Source of the DNA: Pseudomonadota bacterium
Lineage (GTDB): Bacteria; Desulfobacterota; Desulfarculia; Desulfarculales; Desulfarculaceae
Length of the DNA: 29,798 nt
Reading direction: 5' to 3'
Assembly (NCBI GenBank): GCA_018902755.1
Contig: JAHIQI010000055.1
Coordinates: forward strand, 1 to 29,798
In this document: positions 1 to 10,284 of the stretch, one piece after another
How positions within the stretch are numbered: position 1 is the stretch's first letter
Layout: every line of letters starts with the position of its first letter
Program-made: the position numbers and the translations under genes
The notes under the pieces: generated by a model
What the model was told of the DNA's origin: nothing
The model's input: the letters and a program-made list of their open reading frames with translations, nothing else
Database searches by the model: none

Positions 1-9
1 CCCCCCCCG

Positions 10-28
10 CCCCGGCCCGGGGCCGGGG
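10..28. repeat. GC-only hairpin after fabH
   Basis: A perfect 8-bp inverted repeat (CCCCGGCC / GGCCGGGG) with a 3-nt loop lies 12 nt past the fabH stop codon. It sits where a terminator would be expected for the leftward transcript, but what follows on the minus strand is a G-run rather than a T-run, so I do not call it an intrinsic terminator. Bases 1-9 are nearly all C. Confidence 0.4.
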
Positions 29-40
29 AGTCGATCACCT

Positions 41-1027
41 CTAGAATTGGATCAGGGCGCTGCCCCAGGTGAGCCCGCCACCGAACACGGTGAGGCAAAC
101 CAGGTCGCCGGGCTTGATGCGCCCGGAGTGCACCGCCTCGGCTAGGGCGATGATGCTCGAAGCCGAGGAGATGTTGCCGTAGCGGTCCACGGTGATGACG
201 AACTTGTCGAAATCCACCCCCAGGCGCTTGGCCACCGCTTGCAGCATGCGCAGGTTGGCCTGGTGGGGGATGAAGTGGTCCACATCCTCCAGCTTGTATC
301 CGTTGCGCTCCAGGATGAGCAGGGCGGAGTCGGCGAAATACTTCACCGCCACCCGCACCGAGGCCGAGGCCTCGATCATCTTGAGGGTGTGGGCCTTGGC
401 GTCCACCGATTCGTGGGTGATGGGCGTGGTCTTGGAGCCGCCGCCGGGCATCAAGAGATTCTGGCCGTTGGCCCCGTCGGTGCCCAGATAGGTGTCGATC
501 ACCTGAGGGGCGCCTTCGGCGGCGGTGAGCACCGCGGCCCCGGCTCCATCGCCCCAAAGGATGCAGTTGGAGCGGTCGGTCCAGTCCTGCACCCGGCTCA
601 TCACCTCGCTGGCCGCCACCAAGACCGTCTTGGCCATGCCGCATTGGATGTAGCGGGTGGCCACGTCCAGGGCGAAGACGAAGCCGGAGCAAGCGGCGGT
701 TACGTCGAAGGAGATGGCCTGGGGGGCGTCCATCTTGGCTTGCAGCCAGTTGGCCGCCGAAGGGCAGTGGGTGTCCGGAGTGATGGTGGCCAGGATGATG
801 TAATCCAGGTCCTGGTCGGTGACCCCGGCGGCCTCCATGGCTTGACGGGCGGCGGGCAAGGCCAAGTCGCTGGCCGCCTCGTTGGGGGCGGCGATGCGGC
901 GTTCGCTAACGCCGGTGCGCTTGACCACCCACTCGTGAGAGGTATCCAGCGTCTTTTGCAGGTCGTAGTTGGTTAGGACTTTCTGGGGGACGTACAGACC
1001 CGTGCCCGCCAGGCGGATAGAAACCAT
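41..1027 (-). CDS. fabH: beta-ketoacyl-ACP synthase III (FabH)
   Basis: Condenses an acyl-CoA starter (usually acetyl-CoA) with malonyl-ACP to start type II fatty acid synthesis in the cytoplasm. The full catalytic triad is visible, counted from the upstream TTG codon: Cys114 in TAACSGF, His256 in PHQAN and Asn286 in YGNISSAS. The C-terminal GGGLTWGSAL motif is typical of KAS III, and the length (about 328 aa) is normal. I prefer ATG at 1027 over the TTG one codon earlier because GGAG then sits 6 nt upstream. The gene lies 67 bp after ppdK on the same strand and is not beside other fab genes here. Paralogous KAS III-like enzymes exist for other acyl starters, so the precise substrate is inferred. 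Confidence 0.95.
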   Translation of the reverse strand: MVSIRLAGTGLYVPQKVLTNYDLQKTLDTSHEWVVKRTGVSERRIAAPNEAASDLALPAARQAMEAAGVTDQDLDYIILATITPDTHCPSAANWLQAKMDAPQAISFDVTAACSGFVFALDVATRYIQCGMAKTVLVAASEVMSRVQDWTDRSNCILWGDGAGAAVLTAAEGAPQVIDTYLGTDGANGQNLLMPGGGSKTTPITHESVDAKAHTLKMIEASASVRVAVKYFADSALLILERNGYKLEDVDHFIPHQANLRMLQAVAKRLGVDFDKFVITVDRYGNISSASSIIALAEAVHSGRIKPGDLVCLTVFGGGLTWGSALIQF

Positions 1028-1049
1028 CAAACTCTCCGCTACTGGGTGA

Positions 1050-1081
1050 GCGGGCCGCGCTCCCGGAGGAACGCGGCCCGC
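1050..1081. repeat. 10-bp perfect GC hairpin between ppdK and fabH
   Basis: Arms GCGGGCCGCG (1050-1059) and CGCGGCCCGC (1072-1081) enclose a 12-nt loop. No T-run follows on either strand, so it does not look like an intrinsic terminator. It occupies half of the 67-bp ppdK-fabH gap and could be an mRNA processing or stability element. Confidence 0.6.
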
Positions 1082-1094
1082 GTGACGTTGTTAA

Positions 1095-3860
<2,766 letters not shown>

Positions 3861-4005
3861 GATCGTCCTCCCTAGGCCATTTGGTCACGAAAAATCCCGT
3901 ATAACCAGGCGAACTTTTTAATAAATACGCCCACAACGGGTCTCTAGGTTCATAGAATCAAAAGAGTATAACACAAGCCTTGGCCGCCCTACCAGACGGT
4001 AGGAG
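3861..4005. promoter_or_regulatory. ppdK upstream region with possible extended -10 promoter
   Basis: This 145-bp gap is AT-richer than its surroundings. On the minus strand TATACT occupies 3970-3965 with TG one base upstream (TGTTATACT), an extended -10 type site; no good -35 box is visible. It would give a leader of about 100 nt before the ppdK GTG. At 3988-4003 a 6-bp hairpin (CCTACC / GGTAGG, loop of 4) directly follows the thioesterase stop codon but lacks a T-run. Confidence 0.35.
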
Positions 4006-4416
4006 TCAATTTTCTAGGTGTTGTTTCAGCAGCGGGGCAACCCAGGCTGGTAAAGGCTTGATCCTTCCTGATACGTCCACGCAACCGTGCACGGTGAAGC
4101 CTGTGACCAGCAGGGAAAGCTCCTGTTCGCCAGGGCCGAAAATCTTGTAGTTGAAGCGCAAAGAGGCCCGTTTAATCCAGGCCACCGACGCCTCCACGGT
4201 GAGCAATTGGTCGTAAAGGGCGGGGCGATGATAGCGCAGGCCGGCCTCGGTTACCGGCAGGTGCAGGCCCTCGTCGGCCAGATCGCTGTAAGGACGGCCG
4301 GTGGAGCGCATAAGCTCCGCCCGGCCCAGCTCGAAAAACCGGAGATAGTTACCGTAGTACACCACGTTCATGGGGTCAGCATCGCCGAAAAGGGGGCGCA
4401 CCTGGCTGCGGTGCAT
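4006..4416 (-). CDS. acyl-CoA thioesterase, 4-hydroxybenzoyl-CoA thioesterase/YbgC family
   Basis: A 136-residue single hotdog-fold protein expected to hydrolyse acyl- or aroyl-CoA thioesters. The N-terminal motif FGDADPMNVVYYGNY matches the family signature; by alignment with the Pseudomonas 4-hydroxybenzoyl-CoA thioesterase motif FGDCDP, Asp14 is the expected catalytic residue. There is no signal peptide. Its ATG overlaps the TGA of the upstream ApgM-like gene by one base (TGATG), so translation is probably coupled. The substrate cannot be told from sequence: the family covers 4-hydroxybenzoyl-CoA, short-chain acyl-CoA and Tol-Pal-linked YbgC, and no tol or pal gene lies nearby. Confidence 0.85.
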   Translation of the reverse strand: MHRSQVRPLFGDADPMNVVYYGNYLRFFELGRAELMRSTGRPYSDLADEGLHLPVTEAGLRYHRPALYDQLLTVEASVAWIKRASLRFNYKIFGPGEQELSLLVTGFTVHGCVDVSGRIKPLPAWVAPLLKQHLEN

Positions 4417-5612
4417 CAGAAGCCCTCCACCAGGCGCTCCACCAACACGTGGGCCTGGGGCTCGGAGACGCCCTGGGCCGCGTCGGCCTCATTGAACCCC
4501 GCCTTGTTTTGGCGCGGATTCTCCGAGTCCCACAGAACGTAGGGCACCGCCTGGGTGCCGTGGGTGCGGGTGCTTATGGGTGTGAAGTGGTCGGTGGCCA
4601 GCAGCACCCGGTGGGGGCCCACCCCGGCCAGGCCCTGAATCAGCGGCCCCACGGCCAGGCGGTCGAAGTCCTCGATGGCCTGCATCTTGAGCTTGAGGTC
4701 GCCGCCGTGGCTGGCCTCGTCTGGGGCCTCCACGTGCACGTAGGCCACGTCGCCTTGCTCCAGGCCCTTCAGGGCCGCGGCCACCTTGCCGGCGTAGTTG
4801 GTGTCCAGCCAGCCGGTGGCCCCTTCCACCTCCACCGGGTCCAGCCCGGCCAGCACGCCCAGGCCCTTGATGAGGTCCACCGCGCTTATGGCCACCCCGC
4901 CCAGGCCGAAGCGGTCCCGGTAGGTGGTGAAGCTGGGCTTGGTGCCCTGGCCCCACAGCCAGATGGAGTTGGCCGGGGGCTTGCCCTGGGCCACTCGCTC
5001 GGCGTTGGCCGGGTGGTCCTTCAGCAGGGGCCAGGAGGCCCTGGTCAGCTCGGTCACCAGCTCCAGTCCGCCGCCGCCGTTCAAGACGTCGTCCACGCTC
5101 TGGCCGGAGCGGTCGTGGGGGGGCACCGTGGCCGCCTTCAGGGGGCCGTCCTTCCACACCAGAAGGTGGCGGTAGCTCACGCCGGGATAAAAACGCAGGC
5201 CCTCGCGGCCCAGCTTTCGGTCCAAGGACTCGATGAGCCGGGCGGCGGTGGGGCTGTCAATGTGCCCGGCGGCGTACTCGGCCATCACCGTCTGACCGCC
5301 GGTGTGGTCCAGGGTGACCAGGTTGCAGCGGAAGGCTATCTCGCCGGGGGCCAGGTCCACGCCCATGGCCGCGGCCTCGATGGGGGAGCGGCCGGTGTGA
5401 AAGATGGCCGGGTCGTAGCCCAGCAAAGACATGTTGGCCGTGTCGCTGCCCGGCTCCTTGCCTGGAGGGACGGTCTGGGTGAGGCCCAGCACGCCCTCGC
5501 GGGCCAGGCGGTCCATGTTGGGCGTGGACGCCGCCTGCAAGGGAGTGCGCCCGTCCAACTCGGCCAGGGGCAGGTCGCCCATGCCGTCGCCCACCAGGAT
5601 CAGGTACTTCAT
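4416..5612 (-). CDS. ApgM-family phosphoglycerate-mutase-like protein, proposed homoserine kinase
   Basis: A 398-residue alkaline-phosphatase-superfamily protein of the archaeal-type cofactor-independent phosphoglycerate mutase group. The N-terminal LVGDGMGDLP (metal-binding Asp) and PGSDTANMSLLGYDP (candidate nucleophile Ser56) are characteristic, as are the C-terminal metal-site motifs HVEAPDEASHGGD and LLATDHFTP. It starts at ATG 5612 with AAGGA upstream, 22 bp after hom. A branch of this family has been proposed, from gene neighbourhood, to be a non-orthologous homoserine kinase. The position directly after homoserine dehydrogenase, the absence of a GHMP-type thrB in the window and the presence of a standard gpmI at 22861-24420 favour that role. 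Mutase activity remains the alternative. Confidence 0.85.
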   Translation of the reverse strand: MKYLILVGDGMGDLPLAELDGRTPLQAASTPNMDRLAREGVLGLTQTVPPGKEPGSDTANMSLLGYDPAIFHTGRSPIEAAAMGVDLAPGEIAFRCNLVTLDHTGGQTVMAEYAAGHIDSPTAARLIESLDRKLGREGLRFYPGVSYRHLLVWKDGPLKAATVPPHDRSGQSVDDVLNGGGGLELVTELTRASWPLLKDHPANAERVAQGKPPANSIWLWGQGTKPSFTTYRDRFGLGGVAISAVDLIKGLGVLAGLDPVEVEGATGWLDTNYAGKVAAALKGLEQGDVAYVHVEAPDEASHGGDLKLKMQAIEDFDRLAVGPLIQGLAGVGPHRVLLATDHFTPISTRTHGTQAVPYVLWDSENPRQNKAGFNEADAAQGVSEPQAHVLVERLVEGF

Positions 5613-5634
5613 GGTGCTGATTCCTTTCGCCCCT

Positions 5635-6939
5635 CTAGGCCATGCGGATGACCACGGTGGGCTCCACGATAACCGGCAGGGCGTCGATCTTCTTGAGGGC
5701 GCTGCGCAGGTTGGCCTCGCGGGCCTCGTGAGTCAGCATGACGATGGGCACCGGCCCGGCTTCCTGGCGGCCTTTTTGGGTCACCTTTTCGATGCTGATG
5801 TTGAACTCGCCCAGCTCCCGGGCCACCGCGGCCAAAACGCCGGGCTGGTCCAGGGCCGCGAAGCGGCAATAATACTGGCACACCGCGTCATCCAGGGAAG
5901 CCAGTTCCAGCAAGCGGCCTCCGTTGGCCTCGGTGCCCAGGGGAGGCACCCGGCCGGGAACCCCGGCGGCGATGTCCCGGGCCAACTCCAACACGTCGCC
6001 CACCACCGCCGAGGCGGTGGGGCGGCGGCCGGCTCCCTGGCCGTACAGGAGCACCTGGCCCACCCAGTCGCCGTTAACATGCAGGGCGTTAAAGGGGCCT
6101 TCCACCGAGGCCAGCAGGTGGTCGTGGGGCACCAGGGCCGGATGCACCCTGGCCTCCACCTTTGCGCCCTGGTTGTTGAGCACCGCCAGGAGCTTGATCT
6201 TGAAGCCGAACTCCCCGGCGAACTGGATGTCCAGCGGGGTGATCTTGGTGATGCCCTCGGTGGGGATGTGGTCCAGCTTTGGCTGGGCCCCGGTGGCCAG
6301 GCTGGCCACGATGGCCAGCTTGTGGGCTGTGTCGGTGCCTTCAACGTCAAAGGTGGGGTCGGCCTCGGCATAGCCCTTGGCCTGGGCCTGGGCCAGCACC
6401 TCGGAAAAGGGCGCGCCCTCGGCGGTCATGCGGCTCAGGATGAAGTTGCAGGTGCCGTTCAGGATGCCCAGGCAGGAGGTGATGCGGTTGGCCGCCAGGC
6501 TGTCGCGCATGGAGCGCACCAGAGGGATGCCGCCGCCCACCGAGGCCTCGAAAGCTATGCCCACCTGATTTTGCCGGGCGGTGTGGAATATCTCCACTCC
6601 GTGGCTGGCCAACAGGGCCTTGTTGGCGGTGACCACCCCTTTGCCCTTGTTCAGCGCGGTGAGCACCATGGCCCGGGCCGGTTCCAGCCCGCCCACGGTC
6701 TCCACCACGATGTCGATGTCCCGGTCCTCCAACACCGACCAGGCGTCATCGGAATACACGCCTGGCTCCAGGCCCAACTCGGCCGCCCGGGAGGGCTCCA
6801 GGTCCACCGCCCGGGCCAGCTCCAGCTCCACCCCCAGGTAGGCCGAAAGCTGCTTGCGTTTTTCCATGAGCAGGCGGGCCACCCCGCCGCCCACGGTTCC
6901 CAGACCCAGCAAGCCTACTTTGACAACCTTGTCCCCCAT
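5635..6939 (-). CDS. hom: homoserine dehydrogenase
   Basis: Reduces aspartate semialdehyde to homoserine with NAD(P)H, the branch point towards threonine and methionine. The N-terminal Rossmann motif GLLGLGTVGGGVARLL opens the protein; the catalytic/dimerisation domain follows (GILNGTCNFILS, then EADPTFDVEGTDTAHKL); a C-terminal ACT domain (about the last 85 residues, from AALDQPGVLAAVAREL to the end) suggests feedback control by threonine. Length is 434 aa. The open frame extends further upstream, but the family start is ATG at 6939: GVGLLG-type sequence begins just after it, and GGGGAG lies 11 nt upstream inside the last codons of the aminotransferase gene. The gap to that gene is 7 bp, and to the ApgM-like gene 22 bp, consistent with an operon. 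Confidence 0.96.
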   Translation of the reverse strand: MGDKVVKVGLLGLGTVGGGVARLLMEKRKQLSAYLGVELELARAVDLEPSRAAELGLEPGVYSDDAWSVLEDRDIDIVVETVGGLEPARAMVLTALNKGKGVVTANKALLASHGVEIFHTARQNQVGIAFEASVGGGIPLVRSMRDSLAANRITSCLGILNGTCNFILSRMTAEGAPFSEVLAQAQAKGYAEADPTFDVEGTDTAHKLAIVASLATGAQPKLDHIPTEGITKITPLDIQFAGEFGFKIKLLAVLNNQGAKVEARVHPALVPHDHLLASVEGPFNALHVNGDWVGQVLLYGQGAGRRPTASAVVGDVLELARDIAAGVPGRVPPLGTEANGGRLLELASLDDAVCQYYCRFAALDQPGVLAAVARELGEFNISIEKVTQKGRQEAGPVPIVMLTHEAREANLRSALKKIDALPVIVEPTVVIRMA

Positions 6940-6946
6940 GGCCGCC

Positions 6947-8125
6947 TTACTCCCCGTTCTGGAAGAAGCGCCGCAAGCCGCGGATGGCCTGGTTGATGCG
7001 CTGTTCGTTCTCCACCAGGGCGAAACGCACGTAATCGTCACCGTATTCGCCGAAGCCCAGGCCGGGGCTCACCGCCACCTTGGCTTCGTTGATCAACAGC
7101 TTGCTGAACTCCACCGAGCCCATATGGGCCCAGCGCTCGGGGATCTTGGCCCACATGAACATGGTGCCCTTGGGGCTTTCCACGTCCCAGCCAACCCGCT
7201 GCAAGCCGTTTACCAGGGTGTCGCGACGCGCCTTGTACACGTCCACGATCTCCTTGACGCAGGACTGGTCCTCATTCAAAGCGATGATGCCCGCGATCTG
7301 GATGGGCTGGAACACGCCGTAGTCCAGGTAGCTCTTGATGCGGGTCAGGGCGGTGATCAGCTCCGGGTTGCCCACGCAGTAGCCCAAACGCCAGCCTGCC
7401 ATGGAGTAGGACTTGGACATGGAGAACAGCTCCACGGCGATGTCCTTGGCTCCGGGCACCTGGAGGATGGAGGGCGCCTCGTAGCCGTCAAAGGTCAGGT
7501 CGGCGTAGGCGAAATCGTGCACGATCCAGATTTCATGCTTACGGCAGAAATCCACGATCTTTTGCATGAACTCCAGGTCCACCACGGTGCAGGTGGGGTT
7601 GTGGGGGAAGCTGATGATCAGCATCTTGGGCTGGGGCCAAGTCTGACGGAAGGCCGTGAGCAGGTCCTCGAAAAAGTCGCGGCCGGGCAGCAGGGGCACC
7701 GAGCGCAGATCGCCACCGGCAATCACCACGCTGTAGGGGTGAATGGGGTAGGTGGGGCTGGGGACCAGCACCACGTCGCCGGGGCTGATGGTGGCCAGAA
7801 TCAGGTGGCTCAGGCCCTCCTTGGCCCCTATGGTAGCCACGGCCTCGGTGTCCGGATTCAGAGTCACGCCGTAGCGGCGCTCGTACCATCCGCAGATAGC
7901 GTTGCGCAGCTTGGTGATGCCCTTGGAAGCCGAGTAGCGGTGGTTGACGCCCTTGCGGGCAGCTTCCACCAACTTCTCCACTACGTGATCGGGGGTGGGC
8001 AGGTCGGGGTTGCCCATCCCCAAGTCAATGATATCCTCGCCGCGTCGGCGGGCTTCCATCTTGAGCTCATTGACCACCGCGAAAACGTAAGGCGGCAGTC
8101 GCTTCATCCGGCGAAACTCTTGCAT
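6947..8125 (-). CDS. alaC: class I/II aminotransferase, AlaC-like
   Basis: A PLP-dependent fold-type I aminotransferase of 392 residues. The family N-terminus MKRLPPYVFAVVNELK, DLGMGNPDLPTP, SFPHNPT, the Asp/Tyr pair in HDFAYADLTFDG and the PLP-lysine motif MSKSYSMAGWRLGY are all present. AlaC-type enzymes make alanine from pyruvate and glutamate; close relatives act on LL-diaminopimelate or aspartate, and next to hom an aspartate-family role is possible. The open frame continues about 120 codons upstream, but that part is not family-like and runs across a strong promoter. I place the start at ATG 8125 (MQEFRRMKR); its ribosome site is weak (CCAGGT). An internal ATG at 8107 is possible. This is the first gene of the hom operon. 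Confidence 0.9.
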   Translation of the reverse strand: MQEFRRMKRLPPYVFAVVNELKMEARRRGEDIIDLGMGNPDLPTPDHVVEKLVEAARKGVNHRYSASKGITKLRNAICGWYERRYGVTLNPDTEAVATIGAKEGLSHLILATISPGDVVLVPSPTYPIHPYSVVIAGGDLRSVPLLPGRDFFEDLLTAFRQTWPQPKMLIISFPHNPTCTVVDLEFMQKIVDFCRKHEIWIVHDFAYADLTFDGYEAPSILQVPGAKDIAVELFSMSKSYSMAGWRLGYCVGNPELITALTRIKSYLDYGVFQPIQIAGIIALNEDQSCVKEIVDVYKARRDTLVNGLQRVGWDVESPKGTMFMWAKIPERWAHMGSVEFSKLLINEAKVAVSPGLGFGEYGDDYVRFALVENEQRINQAIRGLRRFFQNGE

Positions 8126-8204
8126 ACCTGGTGTCCATGTGAAAAAGTTAAGGCCACTCTCGCCGTCAGAGCGCCCAAAAGGGCTAACTGCGGCTGAATT
8201 ATGG

Positions 8205-8233
8205 AATTTATCCCAGGGGTGCCGGTGTGTCAA
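8205..8233 (-). promoter_or_regulatory. sigma-70 promoter for the alaC-hom operon
   Basis: Read on the minus strand: TTGACA (8233-8228), 17-nt spacer, TAAATT (8210-8205). The -35 is perfect and the -10 matches 4 of 6. The start point would be near 8198, leaving a leader of about 73 nt before alaC. The leader contains a short GCCC-TTTT-GGGC hairpin around 8172-8184. Confidence 0.7.
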
Positions 8234-8296
8234 GCTGGCTTGGTTACGGTAAAAATCCCTTTTGGGCCCTCTGCCGGGACGCCGGACAATAGGCCG

Positions 8297-8325
8297 TTGA
8301 CGGCTTTGGCCGAGGTGGATAATAT
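8297..8325 (+). promoter_or_regulatory. sigma-70 promoter for the REC-GGDEF/crcB genes
   Basis: TTGACG (8297-8302), a 17-nt spacer and TAATAT (8320-8325): 5/6 and 5/6 matches at ideal spacing. The predicted start point near 8332 lies downstream of the ATG at 8328, which therefore cannot be the start of the GGDEF gene if this promoter is the one used. Confidence 0.7.
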
Positions 8326-8331
8326 AAATGA

Positions 8332-8516
8332 ATTTATGCCCCGTAAATATATCCATCCGATACCGAGGCCCATGTCCGGCCGGAAAGGATAGCCCTTTGT
8401 CTGGCGCCAGGGGGGTTGCGCCTTCGGTAACCCAGCATAAACAATATATTATCAGCCTTCCCAAACCCGTCATCGCTGAGCAGGCCGACAACCAGGGTTG
8501 CTTTTGGGACGATTCG
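8332..8516 (+). promoter_or_regulatory. long leader before the REC-GGDEF gene
   Basis: About 185 nt lie between the predicted start point and the first downstream in-frame start codon (GTG 8517). A hairpin GGGTTGC / GGTAACC-type (about 8413-8434, seven pairs including one G-U, with CTTCGG in the loop) is followed by an AT-rich run (CATAAACAATATATTATC). I found no match to the fluoride (crcB) motif or to a GEMM cyclic-di-GMP motif, so this is only an unexplained leader. Confidence 0.4.
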
Positions 8517-9497
8517 GTGGACGTGGAAGACTTGCTGTCCGGCGCTCAGGGGGCGCGGCAAAGCGGACAGGTGCGCCAGCCGCCGGGGCGGCTGTTGGTC
8601 ATCGACGACAGCAAGGCGGCCCGGGAAAACCTCATCAGCCTGTTGCAAAGCAAGGGTCACTCGGTGCTGGCGGCGGCCAACGGGCTGGAAGGCCTTCGGG
8701 TCCTGGACCGCCATCCGGAGATAGAGCTGCTCTTGTGCGACTTGGCCATGCCGGTGCTGGACGGCCTGGGGGTGCTGAAGATGCTGGCCGGGCGGGGGGA
8801 CCTGCGCCGCCATCCGGTGATGATCCTGAGCTCCCTGGACGAGTTGCAGGGGGTGGTCTCCTGTCTCACCGCCGGGGCCATGGATTTCGTGCGCAAGCCC
8901 TTTTTCCCCGAGGAGATGGCGCTCAGGGTGCGCAATACCCTGGCCCTGACCCGCACCCTGAACAACTTGAGCTCCCTGGCCCACCGCGACCCCCTGACCG
9001 GGCTTTTCAACCACCGCGTGTTCGTGGAGATGCTGCAACGGGAGCTTTCCCGCAGCCAGCGCAGCGGTGTGTCCCTGGGCCTGTTGTTCGTCGACTTGGA
9101 CCGCTTCAAGCTGGTCAACGACCGCTACGGGCATCTGGTGGGCGACGAGGTGCTGAAGGAGTTTTCGCGGCGGGTGCAACAGGTGGCCCGGCGCAGCGAC
9201 CTGGTGGCCCGCTACGGCGGCGAGGAGTTCACAGTGGTGGCCCCGGAGGCCGATTGGAACGGGCTCTACATCCTGGCCCAGCGCATCCGCCAGGCCATGG
9301 AGGAGCCCTGCGCCACCTCGGCGGGGCCGGTGATGGTCACGGTGAGCATCGGCGGGGCGGTGTTCGACCCCTCCCGCGAGCAGGACCCAGACCACAACCG
9401 CCTCTTGAGCATGGCCGACCGGGCCTTGTACATGGCCAAGGACGCGGGGCGCAACCGGGTGGAGATAGCCCAAAACGATTTGCCTTTGTTAAACTAG
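8517..9497 (+). CDS. response regulator with GGDEF diguanylate cyclase domain
   Basis: Makes cyclic di-GMP in response to phosphorylation by an unlinked histidine kinase. The receiver domain starts at GRLLVIDDSKAAREN, with the phospho-acceptor in LLLCDLAMPVLDGLG and the conserved Lys in VRKPFFPEE. The GGDEF domain follows (HRDPLTGLFNHR, DLDRFKLVNDRYGH) with an intact active site RYGGEEF and an intact product-inhibition I-site, Arg-Arg-Ser-Asp, five residues before it. It is therefore probably an active, feedback-inhibited cyclase. The frame is open from ATG 8328, but that codon lies upstream of the predicted transcription start and the extra residues are not domain-like; GTG 8517 (or GTG 8523) gives 326 aa with about 23 residues before the receiver domain. 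The start is uncertain. crcB follows after 55 bp. Confidence 0.88.
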   Translation: MDVEDLLSGAQGARQSGQVRQPPGRLLVIDDSKAARENLISLLQSKGHSVLAAANGLEGLRVLDRHPEIELLLCDLAMPVLDGLGVLKMLAGRGDLRRHPVMILSSLDELQGVVSCLTAGAMDFVRKPFFPEEMALRVRNTLALTRTLNNLSSLAHRDPLTGLFNHRVFVEMLQRELSRSQRSGVSLGLLFVDLDRFKLVNDRYGHLVGDEVLKEFSRRVQQVARRSDLVARYGGEEFTVVAPEADWNGLYILAQRIRQAMEEPCATSAGPVMVTVSIGGAVFDPSREQDPDHNRLLSMADRALYMAKDAGRNRVEIAQNDLPLLN

Positions 9498-9552
9498 GGC
9501 CCAGATTCGGGGCGCCGGTGCGGCGTCCGCTTCGGGAGGGCGAGCGCAAGCC

Positions 9553-9927
9553 TTGAGCAAACTTCTGTTGATAGCCCTGGCCGGTTCCTTGGGGACCCTG
9601 GCCCGCTACGGCCTGGGCGGTCTGGTGCATCGCCTGGTTCCCTGGCCCTTTCCCTGGGGCACCATCGCCGTCAACCTCCTGGGCAGCTTTCTCTTCGGCC
9701 TGGTGTGGGCCCTGGCCCAGGAGCGCTCCATGATCAGCGCCGAGGCGCGCATCATAGTGCTGGCCGGCTTCATGGGGGCCTTCACCACCTTTTCCACCTT
9801 TATGTTCGAGACCGGCGAGTTGCTGCGCAACTCCCAGTGGGCCCTGGCCGCGGGCAACCTGCTGCTGCAAAACCTGCTGGGCCTGGTGGCGGTGTTCGCC
9901 GGTTGGGCCCTGGCCAGGGCTCTATAG
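9553..9927 (+). CDS. crcB: fluoride ion channel CrcB/Fluc
   Basis: A small inner-membrane protein of four hydrophobic helices that forms a dual-topology dimer and lets fluoride leave the cell. Family motifs are clear: GTLARYGLGG in helix 1, the Asn in GTIAVNLLGSFLFG (helix 2), and the phenylalanine-box helix 3 GFMGAFTTFSTF with the central break that binds Na+ in the known structures. Length 124 aa is standard for a single-gene Fluc. The start is TTG at 9553; there is no upstream in-frame ATG, and GGAGGG lies about 12 nt before it. The gene precedes a DUF190 gene by 15 bp, a widespread pairing. No fluoride riboswitch is visible upstream. Confidence 0.93.
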   Translation: MSKLLLIALAGSLGTLARYGLGGLVHRLVPWPFPWGTIAVNLLGSFLFGLVWALAQERSMISAEARIIVLAGFMGAFTTFSTFMFETGELLRNSQWALAAGNLLLQNLLGLVAVFAGWALARAL

Positions 9928-9942
9928 ACGGGGAGGTCGGGC

Positions 9943-10284
9943 ATGAACCTGCCGCACGAAGCCAAGCTGCTCAGGGTTTTCATTGGCGAGGACGACAAGT
10001 ACGACGGCCGCCTGCTCTACGAGCTGATCGTGGAAAAGGCACGCAAAGAGGGCCTGGCCGGGGCCACGGTTTACCGGGGCATCCTGGGCTTCGGGGCCAA
10101 CAGCCGGGTGCACACCACCAAGGTGCTCCGGCTCAGTGAAGATCTGCCGGTGGTGGTGGAGATCGTGGACGCCCCCGAAAAAATCGAGGCCTTTTTACCT
10201 TGGCTTGACGAGGTGATCCAGGAGGGCTTGGTCACCCTGGAAAAGGCCACCGTAATCGCCTACCGCCACAACTCCAACGGCTAG
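9943..10284 (+). CDS. DUF190 family PII-like protein
   Basis: A 113-residue cytosolic protein of the DUF190 family, predicted to have a PII-like ferredoxin fold. Characteristic segments are KLLRVFIGEDDKYDGRLLYE, GLAGATVYRGILGFGA and LPVVVEIVDAPEKIEAFLP. The ATG has GGGGAGG 7-8 nt upstream, and the gap to crcB is 15 bp, so the two are probably translated from one mRNA. Members commonly neighbour crcB; a regulatory or nucleotide-sensing role for fluoride export has been supposed from this, but I know of no established biochemical function. A 6-bp hairpin (10290-10306, ACCGCC / GGCGGT) follows the stop but has no T-run, so a terminator is doubtful. Confidence 0.9.
   Translation: MNLPHEAKLLRVFIGEDDKYDGRLLYELIVEKARKEGLAGATVYRGILGFGANSRVHTTKVLRLSEDLPVVVEIVDAPEKIEAFLPWLDEVIQEGLVTLEKATVIAYRHNSNG

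Noticed and set aside
6940..7041. 34-codon N-terminal extension of hom
   Set aside because: It lies inside the end of the aminotransferase gene and has no similarity to homoserine dehydrogenases, which begin just before the Rossmann motif.
8126..8491. 122-codon N-terminal extension of the aminotransferase frame
   Set aside because: The family start motif appears only at 8125, and the extension runs through a near-consensus promoter and the opposite promoter.
9498..9552. Fluoride riboswitch before crcB
   Set aside because: I looked for the conserved GGnGATGG...CGCC type sequence here and in the 8332-8516 leader and did not find it.
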